Below, piece after piece: positions 16,406 through 25,572 of a DNA stretch of 64,000 nt. Below the pieces are notes generated by a model. It had not been told where the DNA came from, searched no databases, and saw only the letters and a list, made by a program, of their open reading frames with translations. The stretch covers positions 868,001-932,000 of the forward strand of contig NZ_CP031598.1 of assembly GCF_008728195.1 (NCBI RefSeq), written 5' to 3'. Origin of the DNA: Roseovarius indicus. GTDB taxonomy: Bacteria > Pseudomonadota > Alphaproteobacteria > Rhodobacterales > Rhodobacteraceae. The translations under genes were made by a program, and so were the position numbers. Within the stretch, counting starts at the first letter, position 1. The number at the start of each line of letters is the position of its first letter.

Positions 16406-16932
16406 TGCGACCCCCGTTCGCGGCTGGTTTGCGGGGCCTCTGCATGATTGCCGTGGCCAGCCTCGTCCTGCTCATCAATGCCGGCGTCCTGATGGCACTC
16501 TTCGGCGTGGGCTCGCTCATTCGCTTCGACGGCGAGGTCTTCCTGCTCGGCAAGGCCCTGTCACTCGCCACGATCACCGACCTGCAATGGCAGGTCTTCG
16601 CCCTTGTCCTGCTGGTCGCCCTCGGCCCGCTGGTGCTTCTCAACTGGCATGTCCGTGTCGACTTCCTGGCCGAAACCTTCTCTTCCAGGCCCCGCCGGAT
16701 CACCGAAATCCTCGGCCACATCCTCTTCGGCCTGCCGTTCGCCGTCCTCTTCCTGCCCCCCGCCTGGAGCTTCTTCAAACGCTCGTGGCGCATCGACGAG
16801 GGCGGCGTCAGCGGCGGTGTGCAGGATATCTACGTCATCAAGTTCGTCCTCTTCGCGGGCTTCGCGCTCCTCGCGTTCTGCCTCGCCTTGCGCCTCCTGG
16901 CCGATGTCGTGGCGCTGCTGAAAGGCCAGTGA
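16405..16932 (+). CDS. dctQ: TRAP transporter small membrane subunit, DctQ family (SMP-30 operon)
   Basis: A protein of about 175 residues with four hydrophobic helices, slightly divergent from the other two DctQ proteins here. The ATG at 16405 shares a base with the SMP-30 stop (TGATG), a common reinitiation arrangement; an ATG at 16396 is also possible. The L-L-N-W-H-V-R-V-D-F-L segment matches the family's cytoplasmic loop. It pairs with the following dctM, which starts immediately after its stop codon. Confidence 0.85.
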   Translation: MRPPFAAGLRGLCMIAVASLVLLINAGVLMALFGVGSLIRFDGEVFLLGKALSLATITDLQWQVFALVLLVALGPLVLLNWHVRVDFLAETFSSRPRRITEILGHILFGLPFAVLFLPPAWSFFKRSWRIDEGGVSGGVQDIYVIKFVLFAGFALLAFCLALRLLADVVALLKGQ

Positions 16933-18243
16933 ATGTCGGGCGACGCGCTTCCCCTGCTGATGGTCGGCCTGCTGGTGCTCGGCATCCTGTCCAGCTACCC
17001 GGTGGCGCTGGTCCTCGGTGGCACGGCGGTTCTCACGCTCCTGGTCTCCGACCTGCCCTCGGCCTTCACCAACCTGATGGTGGCCCGCGTCTACGGCTCG
17101 GTCCTCACCAATTGGCTCTTTCTCAGCATCCCGATGTTCATCTGCATGGGCCTCCTGCTCGAGGTCTCGGGCCTCGCCGAACGGGCGCTTGTCGATATCC
17201 AGCACGCGCTCGGCAACCGGCGCGGCGGGCTCGGCATCGCGGTCATCCTGATCGGCGCGCTGATGGCGGCCGCCACCGGCGTCGTCGGCGCCTCGGTTGT
17301 GATGCTGACCTTGCTCGCGCTCCCCGAGATGCAGAAACAGGGCTATAGCGGCCGCATGGCCAGCGGCGTCATCGCCGCCTCCGGAACCCTCGCCATCCTC
17401 ATGCCGCCCTCGATCATGCTGATCATCCTGTCCGATCAGCTTGGCGTCGGCGTCGGCGACCTCTTCGCCGGCAGTATCGTGCCCGCCCTGATCCTCATAG
17501 GCCTCTACCTTGCCTACGTCCTCATCCGCGCCCACCTGCGCCCCGACGAGGCCCCCATGGCCCCCCGCAGCGGCGACGTCCGCCTCGGCCGCATCCTTCT
17601 GGGCATCGGCCCACTTCTCCTGCTGATCTTCTGCGTGCTCGGCTCGATCATCTTCGGCATCGCCTCCCCGACCGAGGCCAGCGGCGTCGGCGCCCTCGGC
17701 GCGGCGCTCCTCGTCGCCGCCAACGGCCGCCTGACCCTCGCCCGCTTCTCGCGCGTGGCCGTCCTGACCGTGCGCAACACCACCGCCGTCCTCTTCCTCG
17801 CCATCGGCGCCACATGCTTCAGCGCGGTCTTCCGCGGCGTCGGCGGCGAAGACATGATCGTCGCCTGGCTCGAGAACATGGATGTCGGCGCATGGGGCAC
17901 CCTGATCATCCTGATGGTCGCCATGATCGTGATGGGCTTCTTCCTCGACTGGCTGGAAATCGTCCTGATCCTGCTGCCGATCTTCGGCCCGATCATCGCC
18001 GCGCTCGACTTCGGCAACGGGCTCTCGGGCAACGCCCTCATGGTCTGGTTCGCCATCATCGTCGCGGTGAACCTGCAAACTTCGTTCCTGACACCGCCCT
18101 TCGGCTTCTCGCTCTTCTACATGCGCAACGCCGCGCAGGGCGCGCTGACGAACCGGGAAACCTATGCCGGGGTCATGCCCTTTATCGGGCTGCAACTGCT
18201 GACCCTGCTGATCGTACTTCTCTGGCCCTCGATACTGATCTGA
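16933..18243 (+). CDS. dctM: TRAP transporter large membrane subunit, DctM family (SMP-30 operon)
   Basis: A 436-residue permease with about twelve hydrophobic helices. Typical motifs are A-A-A-T-G-V-V-G-A-S-V-V (near 115), L-M-P-P-S-I-M-L-I-I-L (near 155) and T-S-F-L-T-P-P-F-G-F-S-L-F (near 380). The start abuts the dctQ stop with no gap. It forms the membrane complex of the third TRAP transporter, whose binding protein is encoded last rather than first. Confidence 0.93.
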   Translation: MSGDALPLLMVGLLVLGILSSYPVALVLGGTAVLTLLVSDLPSAFTNLMVARVYGSVLTNWLFLSIPMFICMGLLLEVSGLAERALVDIQHALGNRRGGLGIAVILIGALMAAATGVVGASVVMLTLLALPEMQKQGYSGRMASGVIAASGTLAILMPPSIMLIILSDQLGVGVGDLFAGSIVPALILIGLYLAYVLIRAHLRPDEAPMAPRSGDVRLGRILLGIGPLLLLIFCVLGSIIFGIASPTEASGVGALGAALLVAANGRLTLARFSRVAVLTVRNTTAVLFLAIGATCFSAVFRGVGGEDMIVAWLENMDVGAWGTLIILMVAMIVMGFFLDWLEIVLILLPIFGPIIAALDFGNGLSGNALMVWFAIIVAVNLQTSFLTPPFGFSLFYMRNAAQGALTNRETYAGVMPFIGLQLLTLLIVLLWPSILI

Positions 18244-18285
18244 ACCCAACCAACCCGGGCCAGCCAAAACGGGAGGAAGAACCAA

Positions 18286-19329
18286 ATGAAACTCAAGTCT
18301 ACCCTGGCAGCCTCGCTGACAGCCCTGACCGTCGCTGGCGGTGCCGCGCAGGCCGAGGAATTCGCCCTGCAAAGCGCCTTCCCCGATCTCGGCGTGCTCG
18401 GCACCTCCGTGAACCGCTTCGCCGACCGCACCCGCGACGTCAGCGGCGGCGAGCTCGATTTCCGCGTCTACGAGGCCGGCAAACTCGCCCCGCCGCTCGA
18501 AGTGCTCGACAGCGTCGGCCTCGGCGCCATCGACGCCGGGTGGAGCTATGCCGGCTACTGGGCCGGCAAGGCCCCGGCCGCGCCGCTCTTCGGCTCCATC
18601 CCCTTCGGCCCCGACCCGATGAAATTCGCGGCCTGGCTCTACGCCGGCGGCGGTCTGGAAATCTGGCGCGAGCTCTACGAGCCCTTCAACGTCGTCCCCA
18701 CGCCCTGCGGCCTGCTCGTCTCCGAAGCCGGCGGCTGGTTCAACGAGCCGATCGAGACCGTTGAGGATTTCCAGGGCCTCAACTTCCGCATCGGGGGCCT
18801 CGGCGGCAAGGTGATGGAAAAGCTCGGCGCCGTCCCCTCCAGCCTGCCCGCGGGCGAGGTCTATGTCGCCCTCGAAACCGGCAAGCTCGACGGCACCGAG
18901 CTGGGCTACCCGGCGCTCGACGTCACCACCGGCTACCAGGACATCGTCGAGAACTACTACTTCCCCGGCTGGCACCAGCCCGGCGGCGGCATGGAACTTC
19001 TCATCAACAAGGACGTCTGGGACGGCATGACCGACGGCCAGCGCGCCACCATCGAAACCGTCTGCCAGTCGAACACCGCGTGGTCGCTATCGGTCGGCGC
19101 CATCCAGCAGGAAGAGGCGCTGCAGAAGATCAAGGATGCCGGCGTGAACATCCGCCGTTTCCCCGACGAGGTGCTCGCCGCGCTCCGCACGGCCACCGAG
19201 GAAGTGATCGCCGAGGAAAGCGAGAACGACGAAATGTTCCGCCGCGCCATCGAGTCGTACCAGAGCTTCAGCGCGACCTATGACAGCTATGTCGACCTGA
19301 ACCGCATCGACGCGCCCGCCTCGGAATAA
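18286..19329 (+). CDS. dctP: TRAP transporter substrate-binding protein, DctP family (SMP-30 operon)
   Basis: A 347-residue periplasmic receptor with a Sec signal peptide cleaved after A-Q-A near residue 23 and GGGAGGAAG before the ATG. It resembles the mannitol/chloroaromatic-type DctP branch (A-L-E-T-G-K-L-D-G-T-E-L-G near 200, P-G-W-H-Q-P-G-G-G-M-E near 226). The lactonase in the operon suggests a sugar acid, lactone or other hydroxy acid as ligand. A strong hairpin follows it, so the operon probably ends here. Confidence 0.92.
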   Translation: MKLKSTLAASLTALTVAGGAAQAEEFALQSAFPDLGVLGTSVNRFADRTRDVSGGELDFRVYEAGKLAPPLEVLDSVGLGAIDAGWSYAGYWAGKAPAAPLFGSIPFGPDPMKFAAWLYAGGGLEIWRELYEPFNVVPTPCGLLVSEAGGWFNEPIETVEDFQGLNFRIGGLGGKVMEKLGAVPSSLPAGEVYVALETGKLDGTELGYPALDVTTGYQDIVENYYFPGWHQPGGGMELLINKDVWDGMTDGQRATIETVCQSNTAWSLSVGAIQQEEALQKIKDAGVNIRRFPDEVLAALRTATEEVIAEESENDEMFRRAIESYQSFSATYDSYVDLNRIDAPASE

Positions 19330-19338
19330 CGCCTGTTC

Positions 19339-19364
19339 CGCCCCGGCGCACACGCGCCGGGGCG
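19339..19364 (+). terminator. Terminator-like hairpin after the SMP-30/TRAP operon
   Basis: CGCCCCGGCGC and GCGCCGGGGCG form a perfect 11-bp stem with a 4-base loop, 9 bases after the dctP stop. The following sequence is not T-rich, so termination may be imperfect or the structure may mainly protect the mRNA end. The rest of the 263-base gap to the next gene shows nothing else I can assign. Confidence 0.7.
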
Positions 19365-19592
19365 TCCTCCGGATAACTCCGGCAAATATCGGGATCCTGC
19401 CAGCTCTTGCGACATGGCTGTGTACGGATCATGACCTGACATCACGCGTCCAACACTCCGCCCATGTTTCCCTCCAGCCTTACAGCCAATCCGCGCGGCG
19501 GGCCATTTCCCTTCCCCGATTTCTCTCGATCCGGTTACAGTCGCCGCGACGGCCCTTGCGGCCGATGGCGGATTGGCAGCGAGCGGAAATTC

Positions 19593-20495
19593 ATGCCCAA
19601 CAGTTCGGATCAAGACAGAACAGGCATCTCCCCGCGTGTCCGGTCGTGGCTCTTCGTCCCCGGCGGCGACGACCCCTCCCTCGACGACGCCCCCCAAAGC
19701 GGCGCCGACGTCCTGATCCAGGAACTCGAAGACTCCACCCCGCCCGACCTCCGCCCCCACGCCCGACACCGCGCGGAACAGCTCTACGACACGTGGCGGG
19801 CCGCCGGCATGATGGCCACCGTCCGCATCAATCCGCTTGCGGCCGACGGCCTTGCCGACCTCACCGAGGTCATGAAGGGCCGGCCCGACGCCGTCCACCT
19901 GCCCAAGGTCCGCGACCCTGCCGACATCATCGATCTCGACGCCGAGATCACCAGGCTGGAAGCGGCCTACGGCATCGCCCCCGGCGCCACGAAGATCGTC
20001 CCCAATCTCGAAACCGCCCGCGGCATCATGCAGACCTTCGCGATCGCAACCTGCAGCCCCCGGGTCATCGCCCTCCTTTGCTCAACCGAAGACCTCGCGC
20101 TCGACCTCGGCGCCCCCCGCACGCAAGAGGGCCACGAACTCGCCTATTGCCGCCAGCGCATGCATGTCGAAACCACCGCCGCCGGCAAACTGTCGATCGA
20201 TTGCCCCTACACCTTCTCCGACACCGAAGGGTGTCGCATCGACACGCTCTACGGCAGATCGCTCGGCTACAGCGCCAAGGCGGCGGTGTCCCCGCAGCAC
20301 GCGCGGGTCGTCACCGACGTGATGACGCCGAGCGACCAGGAGATTGCAAAGGCCCGCGCAGTGATCGGCGCCTTTGAAGCCGCGCGGCAGCAGGGCTTGG
20401 ACCGGGCCGAACTTGACGGGCACCTGGTCGAAGTTCCCAGCTATACCTCCGCGCTGCAGCTGATCGCGCGCGCCCGGTCGCTCGCCGTCATCTGA
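19593..20495 (+). CDS. HpcH/HpaI aldolase / citrate lyase beta-subunit (CitE) family protein
   Basis: A 300-residue TIM-barrel lyase of the CitE/malyl-CoA lyase group. It has the N-terminal R-S-W-L-F-V-P-G-G-D substrate-binding segment, L-E-D-S-T-P-P, V-R-I-N-P and S-T-E-D-L-A-L-D-L-G, matching the usual Arg, Glu and Asp metal and substrate sites. The ATG at 19593 is preferred because the frame upstream is not family-like. No acyl-CoA enzyme is adjacent, so the substrate (a malyl-CoA or citramalyl-CoA type ester, or a free hydroxy-keto acid) is unknown. Confidence 0.8.
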   Translation: MPNSSDQDRTGISPRVRSWLFVPGGDDPSLDDAPQSGADVLIQELEDSTPPDLRPHARHRAEQLYDTWRAAGMMATVRINPLAADGLADLTEVMKGRPDAVHLPKVRDPADIIDLDAEITRLEAAYGIAPGATKIVPNLETARGIMQTFAIATCSPRVIALLCSTEDLALDLGAPRTQEGHELAYCRQRMHVETTAAGKLSIDCPYTFSDTEGCRIDTLYGRSLGYSAKAAVSPQHARVVTDVMTPSDQEIAKARAVIGAFEAARQQGLDRAELDGHLVEVPSYTSALQLIARARSLAVI

Positions 20496-20524
20496 GCCAG
20501 CGCCCGAGGGCAGCGGATGCCCTG

Positions 20525-20575
20525 TTGACAAGGCCTGCGGATGAGGAATACGATAATGCTAAGTATACTCATCAT
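20525..20575 (+). promoter_or_regulatory. Promoter with overlapping operator for the Baeyer-Villiger cassette
   Basis: TTGACA at 20525 and TACGAT at 20549, 18 bases apart, resemble a sigma-70 promoter. Just after the -10, an imperfect palindrome (20556-20575) is centred on AGTATACT, placed to block RNA polymerase. The MarR gene at the end of the cassette is the obvious candidate repressor; this is inference. Confidence 0.55.
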
Positions 20576-20625
20576 ATCCATTCAGATCGGTCGCCCCAAG
20601 AATCCCGCGGCCGGAGGAGGCAAGA

Positions 20626-21462
20626 ATGGCATTCACCGAAAACGTCGTCGAAGGCGAAATCACCCATGACGGGATGACGATCCGCACCTATGATTCCGCG
20701 CCCCACAAGCGCGGCGAAGACACGATCGTGCTCCTGCACGGCACCAGCGGCTCGGCCGAAAGCACCTACTGGGCGCTGTTCCCGATGCTCGCCGACGGCC
20801 GCCGCGTCGTGGCGTTCGACTTCGTCGACGCCGAGGGCGCGACCACCGAACACTACGCCGCCCAGGCCCGCGCGGTCATCGCCGCGCTCTGCGACGGTCC
20901 GGTCCATCTCACCGGCTGTTCCTTTGGCGCGGTCATCGCCGCCCATGTCGCCGGCACGACCCCCGATATCCTGAAATCGCTCACCCTCATCGCCGGCTGG
21001 ATCAAGACCGACATCCACCAGCAGCTGCGCTACGACGTCTGGTTCAAGCTGCACGAGGAAAAAAGCGCCGCCATGCCCGGCTTCATGGTCATGACCGCCT
21101 TCAGCCACGCCTTTATCACCATGCGCCTGCCGGCCGAGGTCGACGCGCTGGTCGCCAAGATCGGCGATGGCTCCGACCGTTACAGCAAGATGGTCTTCAA
21201 CCGCACGGTCGACATCACCGAGGCCGTCTCGAATATCACCACCCCGACCCTCGTGATCGGCTGCACGCAGGATCAGATGGTTCCGATCTACCATTCCAAG
21301 CTGCTCTTCGGCGCGATCGAGAACGCCCGCTTCGCCGAGGTGCCCGCCGGCCACGCCGTGGCGCATGAACGGCCCTCGCACCTCCTTATGCTGATCCGCG
21401 ATTTCATCGACGAACCCGAGCGCGATGCGCCGGGCACCGTCCACGCGCCGATCCATGCCTGA
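20626..21462 (+). CDS. Alpha/beta hydrolase, probable esterase or lactonase
   Basis: A 278-residue alpha/beta hydrolase. The nucleophile elbow G-C-S-F-G puts Ser99 at the active site; the oxyanion region is L-L-H-G-T-S-G near residue 37, and C-T-Q-D-Q-M-V-P and A-G-H-A-V-A-H near the C-terminus supply the acid and histidine. It lies 19 bases before a Baeyer-Villiger monooxygenase gene, so the natural role is hydrolysis of the ester or lactone that the monooxygenase makes. No signal peptide is seen, so it is cytoplasmic. Confidence 0.86.
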   Translation: MAFTENVVEGEITHDGMTIRTYDSAPHKRGEDTIVLLHGTSGSAESTYWALFPMLADGRRVVAFDFVDAEGATTEHYAAQARAVIAALCDGPVHLTGCSFGAVIAAHVAGTTPDILKSLTLIAGWIKTDIHQQLRYDVWFKLHEEKSAAMPGFMVMTAFSHAFITMRLPAEVDALVAKIGDGSDRYSKMVFNRTVDITEAVSNITTPTLVIGCTQDQMVPIYHSKLLFGAIENARFAEVPAGHAVAHERPSHLLMLIRDFIDEPERDAPGTVHAPIHA

Positions 21463-21481
21463 TCCAAGAATCGGAGACACC

Positions 21482-22978
21482 ATGAACATCCAGAACACCA
21501 CCCCCAAGCCCCAGGTCGATGCCGAAACCCTCATCATCGGCACCGGCTTCTCCGGTCTCGGCCTCGCGGTGATCCTCGAACGCGAAGGCACCCGCGATTA
21601 CCTCATGCTCGAACGCGGGCAGGACGTGGGCGGCACCTGGCGCGACAACCACTATCCGGGGGCCGGCTGCGATGTCTTCTCGCATCTCTACTCCTACTCC
21701 TTCCGCCCCAACCCGCACTGGAGCCGCACCTACTCGAAGCAGCCCGAAATCCTGAAATACCTGCAGGACACGGCGAAAGACGAAGGCGTCTATCCCAAGG
21801 TCCGTTTCGGCACCACCGTCACCCGCGCCGAATGGATCGAGGAAGACGGCCTCTGGCAGGTCGAGACCAACAACGGCACCTACCGCGCCCGCGCACTCGT
21901 GTCGGCCACCGGCCACCTCTCCGATCTCGCGATGCCCGATATCGAGGGTCTCGAAAGCTTCGGCGGCAAGATGATGCACTCCTCGCAATGGGATCACGAC
22001 TACGACTACACCGGCAAGCGCGTCGGCATCATCGGCACCGGCGCCTCCTCGATCCAGATCGCCCCGGAAATCGCCCCCGACGTCTCGCACCTCACCGTCT
22101 TCCAGCGCACCGCGCCCTACATCGTCCCCCGCCGTGACGAGGCCTATTCCGAAGCCCAGAAGGGCATGTTCGAGCGCTTCCCCGAGATGCTGCAGGACTT
22201 CCGGAAAGAGCTCTTCTGGGGCAACGAAAGCCGCTTCCCCCAGCGCCTCCAGATCCCGGCCTTCCTCGCCCAGATCCAGGAAATGTCCCGCGGCCATCTC
22301 GAGGCACAGGTCGCCGACCCAGAGCTGCGCGAGAAACTGACGCCGCCCTATTCCGTTGGCTGCAAGCGCATCCTGATCTCGAACGAATACTACCCCGCCA
22401 TCCAGCGCGAGAACGTGACGCTGGAAACCACCGGTATCGCGCGGATCGACGAAACCGGCGTCGTGCTCACCGATGGCAGCCATGTCGAGCTCGACATGCT
22501 GATCCTCGCCACCGGCTTCGAGGCGACCGAACTGCCCATCGCCGAGGTCATCTACGGCAAGACCGGCCGCCTGTCGGATCAGTGGGAAAACGGCGGCCAG
22601 GCCTTCGCCTGCACCTCCGTTCACGGCTATCCGAACTTCTTCATGATGCTCGGGCCCAACACCGGTCTTGGCGCCGGCTCGATGATCTACATGGTCGAAA
22701 CCCAGATCGAATACATCCGCGGCGCGCTCGAATACCTCTTCGAAAGCGGCAAGATCATCGAACCCGACCGCGAGGCACAGGAGGCCTACGTGAAATCCAT
22801 CCATGACCGCGCCGAGCGCACGGTCTGGATCACGGGCGGCTGCCAAAGCTGGTACCTCCACCCCCGCAGCGGCAAGCTCACCGCCATCTGGCCTGACTAC
22901 ATGTCGCAATTCCGCAAGGAAAACGGCACCTTCGCCACCAAGGGTTACATGGTTCGCGACGTCACGGTCCCGGCCTGA
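21482..22978 (+). CDS. Flavin-dependent Baeyer-Villiger monooxygenase
   Basis: A 498-residue class B flavoprotein monooxygenase. It has an FAD Rossmann motif I-I-G-T-G-F-S-G-L-G (18-27), the type I Baeyer-Villiger fingerprint F-G-G-K-M-M-H-S-S-Q-W (160-170) and an NADPH Rossmann motif I-I-G-T-G-A-S-S (183-190). It would insert oxygen next to a ketone to form an ester or lactone using NADPH and O2. The SDR downstream would make the ketone from an alcohol and the hydrolase upstream would cleave the product. The substrate (cyclic, linear or aryl ketone) is not predictable. Confidence 0.92.
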   Translation: MNIQNTTPKPQVDAETLIIGTGFSGLGLAVILEREGTRDYLMLERGQDVGGTWRDNHYPGAGCDVFSHLYSYSFRPNPHWSRTYSKQPEILKYLQDTAKDEGVYPKVRFGTTVTRAEWIEEDGLWQVETNNGTYRARALVSATGHLSDLAMPDIEGLESFGGKMMHSSQWDHDYDYTGKRVGIIGTGASSIQIAPEIAPDVSHLTVFQRTAPYIVPRRDEAYSEAQKGMFERFPEMLQDFRKELFWGNESRFPQRLQIPAFLAQIQEMSRGHLEAQVADPELREKLTPPYSVGCKRILISNEYYPAIQRENVTLETTGIARIDETGVVLTDGSHVELDMLILATGFEATELPIAEVIYGKTGRLSDQWENGGQAFACTSVHGYPNFFMMLGPNTGLGAGSMIYMVETQIEYIRGALEYLFESGKIIEPDREAQEAYVKSIHDRAERTVWITGGCQSWYLHPRSGKLTAIWPDYMSQFRKENGTFATKGYMVRDVTVPA

Positions 22979-23022
22979 ACGGCACTTAACAACGCGCACA
23001 TATTACCGGGGGGCCGCCGATC

Positions 23023-23802
23023 ATGTTCAGCTTTCAGAAGGGCACCGTTGTCGTCACCGGCGGCGGCTCCGGCATCGGGCAGTCCACCGCCATCGCCCTG
23101 GCTTCCAGCGGTGTTCCCGTCTGTGTCGCCGATATCGACGAGGCGGGCATCGAGACCACCGTGGCCGCCATCACCGGGGTAGGGGGGCAGGCGCTCGGCC
23201 TCGCGCTCGACGTCACCGACGAAACCTCTGTCGACACGGCCTTCGACATGGCCGAGAAATGGGCCGGCCAGGTCACCGGCCTCGTCAACAGCGCCGGTAT
23301 CCTGCAAGTCGCGCCGATGGCCGAGCTGTCCGCCGACACCTTTTCGAAAGTGCTCGACGTCAACGTCCGGGGCAGCTTCCTGTGCGGCCGCCGCGCCGCC
23401 GTGGCGATGAGCGCCAACCGCTACGGCCGCATCGTCAGCCTTTCTTCCGTCTCGGGCTATCGCGCGGGCATCGGCCGGGGCGCCTACGGCACCTCCAAGG
23501 CGGCCATCATCGGCCTCACCCGCCAGCTCGCCCTCGAGTTCGGCCGCGCCGGCATCACCGCCAACGCCGTGGCCCCGGGCCCGACCGTCACCGCCATGAC
23601 CGAAGAGCTCTACACCGAAGCCACGCGCGCCTCCGTCCTGCCGATGATCCCGGCGGGCACACTGGCCGGCGTCGAAGACATCACGCCCGCCATCCTGTTC
23701 CTGCTCTCCGAAGAGGCGCGCTACATCAACGGCATCACCCTGCCGGTCGACGGCGGCTACCTCGCTTCCGGCATGCTCCAGACCGGCGACCTCGCCGGGT
23801 GA
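23023..23802 (+). CDS. Short-chain dehydrogenase/reductase
   Basis: A 259-residue classical SDR. T-G-G-G-S-G-I-G (12-19) binds NAD(P), N-S-A-G is at about 88-91, the catalytic Ser is in S-L-S-S-V-S-G and the Tyr/Lys pair in A-Y-G-T-S-K. An Asp after the second strand (V-A-D-I-D, about 40-44) suggests NAD preference. It probably oxidises the alcohol that feeds the neighbouring Baeyer-Villiger monooxygenase. Start ATG follows a GGGGGG stretch rather than a canonical ribosome site. Confidence 0.9.
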   Translation: MFSFQKGTVVVTGGGSGIGQSTAIALASSGVPVCVADIDEAGIETTVAAITGVGGQALGLALDVTDETSVDTAFDMAEKWAGQVTGLVNSAGILQVAPMAELSADTFSKVLDVNVRGSFLCGRRAAVAMSANRYGRIVSLSSVSGYRAGIGRGAYGTSKAAIIGLTRQLALEFGRAGITANAVAPGPTVTAMTEELYTEATRASVLPMIPAGTLAGVEDITPAILFLLSEEARYINGITLPVDGGYLASGMLQTGDLAG

Positions 23803-23875
23803 GGCCCAGCCATCCGCACTCCGGCGACCCCGGGTCCGCGCGGTTGACAGCCACCGCCGGGGATGGTCTCGTTTC

Positions 23876-24385
23876 ATGACACTTCACAAGACGCGTGGCC
23901 GCCGCAGCATGACCATCCGCAAACTGCCCGACCAGCCCGGCTTCATGATCCGCCGCCTGCAACAGGTCGCCATCTCGCTGTTTCACGAAACCCTCGAAAC
24001 GGCCGAGATCACGCCGGTGCAATACACCATCCTGCAGATTCTCGCCCAGAACCGGCAGCTCGACCAGACGGCCATCGCCGCGCTCGCCTATCTCGACGCC
24101 TCCACCACCGGCGACGTGCTGCGCCGGCTGGAAAAGCGCGGGCTCGTCTGCCGCACCGTCAAGGAAACCGATCGCCGCTCCAAGGCCGTCGACATCACCG
24201 AAGACGGCAACAGCCTGCTCTCGCGCATCCGCGACCGCATCGTCGAAAGCCAGAACTACCTGCTCAAACCGCTCGACGAGGGCGAGAAATCCAACTTCCT
24301 CGACTACATTTCACGAATTCTCGCCTTCCACGAACCCCAGGGCGAGGCCGATTACCCCACCAGCCCTTGGCAGCGCGGCGCCTGA
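23876..24385 (+). CDS. MarR-family transcriptional regulator
   Basis: A 169-residue winged-helix regulator. P-G-F-M-I-R-R-L-Q-Q near residue 21 starts the dimerisation helices; the recognition region T-A-I-A-A-L-A-Y-L-D-A-S-T-T-G-D-V-L-R-R-L (about 65-85) and the wing T-D-R-R-S-K-A-V-D are typical of MarR proteins responding to aromatic or small organic acids. It is the last gene of the hydrolase-monooxygenase-SDR cassette and probably represses it. A start at 23909 would remove eleven basic residues and is also possible. Confidence 0.88.
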   Translation: MTLHKTRGRRSMTIRKLPDQPGFMIRRLQQVAISLFHETLETAEITPVQYTILQILAQNRQLDQTAIAALAYLDASTTGDVLRRLEKRGLVCRTVKETDRRSKAVDITEDGNSLLSRIRDRIVESQNYLLKPLDEGEKSNFLDYISRILAFHEPQGEADYPTSPWQRGA

Positions 24386-24392
24386 CCGGCGA

Positions 24393-25571
24393 TCAGGCCA
24401 CCGCCTTCTGCACCCGCAGCGATTCCCGCCACCGCGCCAGCGCGTACTGCACCGCCAGCCCGCCGAAGATCAGCACCACATCCTGCAAAAGGCCCGCCGG
24501 GTGCAGCGTCTTCACAAGCTGCCCGCCGATCGAAAGCACCGTGCCCGTCGCGAACACCCAAAGCCCGTACTTGCCCAAAAGCCGGATCGGCGCGGCCACC
24601 CATGACCCCGTCACCCAGGGTATGAAGCGCGGCCAAGACAGCAGATAGGCCAGCGCCACGAAATGCAGCAACCGCGGCGCCGCCACGAAGCTCTTGTCGA
24701 ACGACACGAACAGGAACATCGCCCCTTCTTCCCGCAGCGCCGCCAGCACCGAGCGCGAGAACGCCTTGACCGCGTCCACCTGCACCCAAAGCACGCAATA
24801 GGCCAGCCACACCACCACGATCGCCAGCAGCACGCGCGAGGCCGGTACGAACCGCCGCCCCTCCCGCAGGCCCAGCCCGGTCAGGATTCCCAGCGTGAAC
24901 AGCAACTGCCACGAGAACGGGTTGAAGAACCACCCGCCCGGCAGGGGGTAGTTCGGCAGGTTGATCCGGAAATTCGCGGCCAGCACCCATATCCCGATCG
25001 ACACGGCCAAAAGCGCCAGCGGCTTTCTCCGGCCCAGCCAGATCAGGCCCGGCGCCACCAGCATCAGCGCCATGTACATCGGCAGGATGTTCATATAGCC
25101 GAACTGGTGCCCCAGCGTGACGATCCCGATCGAGACGGTCCGCGGGTCCTCCCACAGCATCTCGAACGTGTTGTTCGACAGAACCTCCGGATCGCCGGTG
25201 TAAAGCACGGCGGCGCCCACCATCACGATCGCCAGCAGCGTCGTCAGGATATGCACCTGGTACAGCGTCCAGGCCCGCGCGGTCGTGCGCCGCGCCGTCT
25301 CCAGCACGGTCCCCGAACTGAAGGCCAGCGCCGCGGCACAGCCCGACATGAAGACAAAGCCCTCCGCCGCATCCGACAGCCCGAAATTGCGCGAGGTGAC
25401 ATGTTCGAAAATCGTGCCCGGCACGTGGTTGATGTAGATCATCACCAGGCACAGGCCCCGGAAGAAATCGAGCCGCGGGTCGCGCGGCCGCTTGGGCTTG
25501 GGCGGCGGCGCGGTGCCGGCCTCGTCCGTGCCCCCTGCCGCCGGAACGGCCCTCTCTACCAATGTGCCCAT
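24393..25571 (-). CDS. opgC: OpgC, succinyl-modification protein of periplasmic glucans
   Basis: A 392-residue polytopic membrane protein of the OpgC family, an acyltransferase-like protein that adds succinyl groups to osmoregulated periplasmic glucans. The family start D-P-R-L-D-F-F-R-G-L-C-L (about 31-42) and I-N-H-V-P-G-T (about 47-53) are present, followed by about ten hydrophobic helices. It starts one base after the opgH stop and closes the opgGIHC operon. In R. sphaeroides opgC is co-transcribed with opgGIH and needed for succinylation; the same is inferred here. Confidence 0.92.
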   Translation of the reverse strand: MGTLVERAVPAAGGTDEAGTAPPPKPKRPRDPRLDFFRGLCLVMIYINHVPGTIFEHVTSRNFGLSDAAEGFVFMSGCAAALAFSSGTVLETARRTTARAWTLYQVHILTTLLAIVMVGAAVLYTGDPEVLSNNTFEMLWEDPRTVSIGIVTLGHQFGYMNILPMYMALMLVAPGLIWLGRRKPLALLAVSIGIWVLAANFRINLPNYPLPGGWFFNPFSWQLLFTLGILTGLGLREGRRFVPASRVLLAIVVVWLAYCVLWVQVDAVKAFSRSVLAALREEGAMFLFVSFDKSFVAAPRLLHFVALAYLLSWPRFIPWVTGSWVAAPIRLLGKYGLWVFATGTVLSIGGQLVKTLHPAGLLQDVVLIFGGLAVQYALARWRESLRVQKAVA

Positions 25572-25572
25572 C

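Noticed and set aside
16561-18975. An 804-codon minus-strand open frame
   Set aside because: Antisense to the dctQ-dctM-dctP genes; composition dominated by Asp, Glu, Gly, Ala and His, with no recognisable motif.
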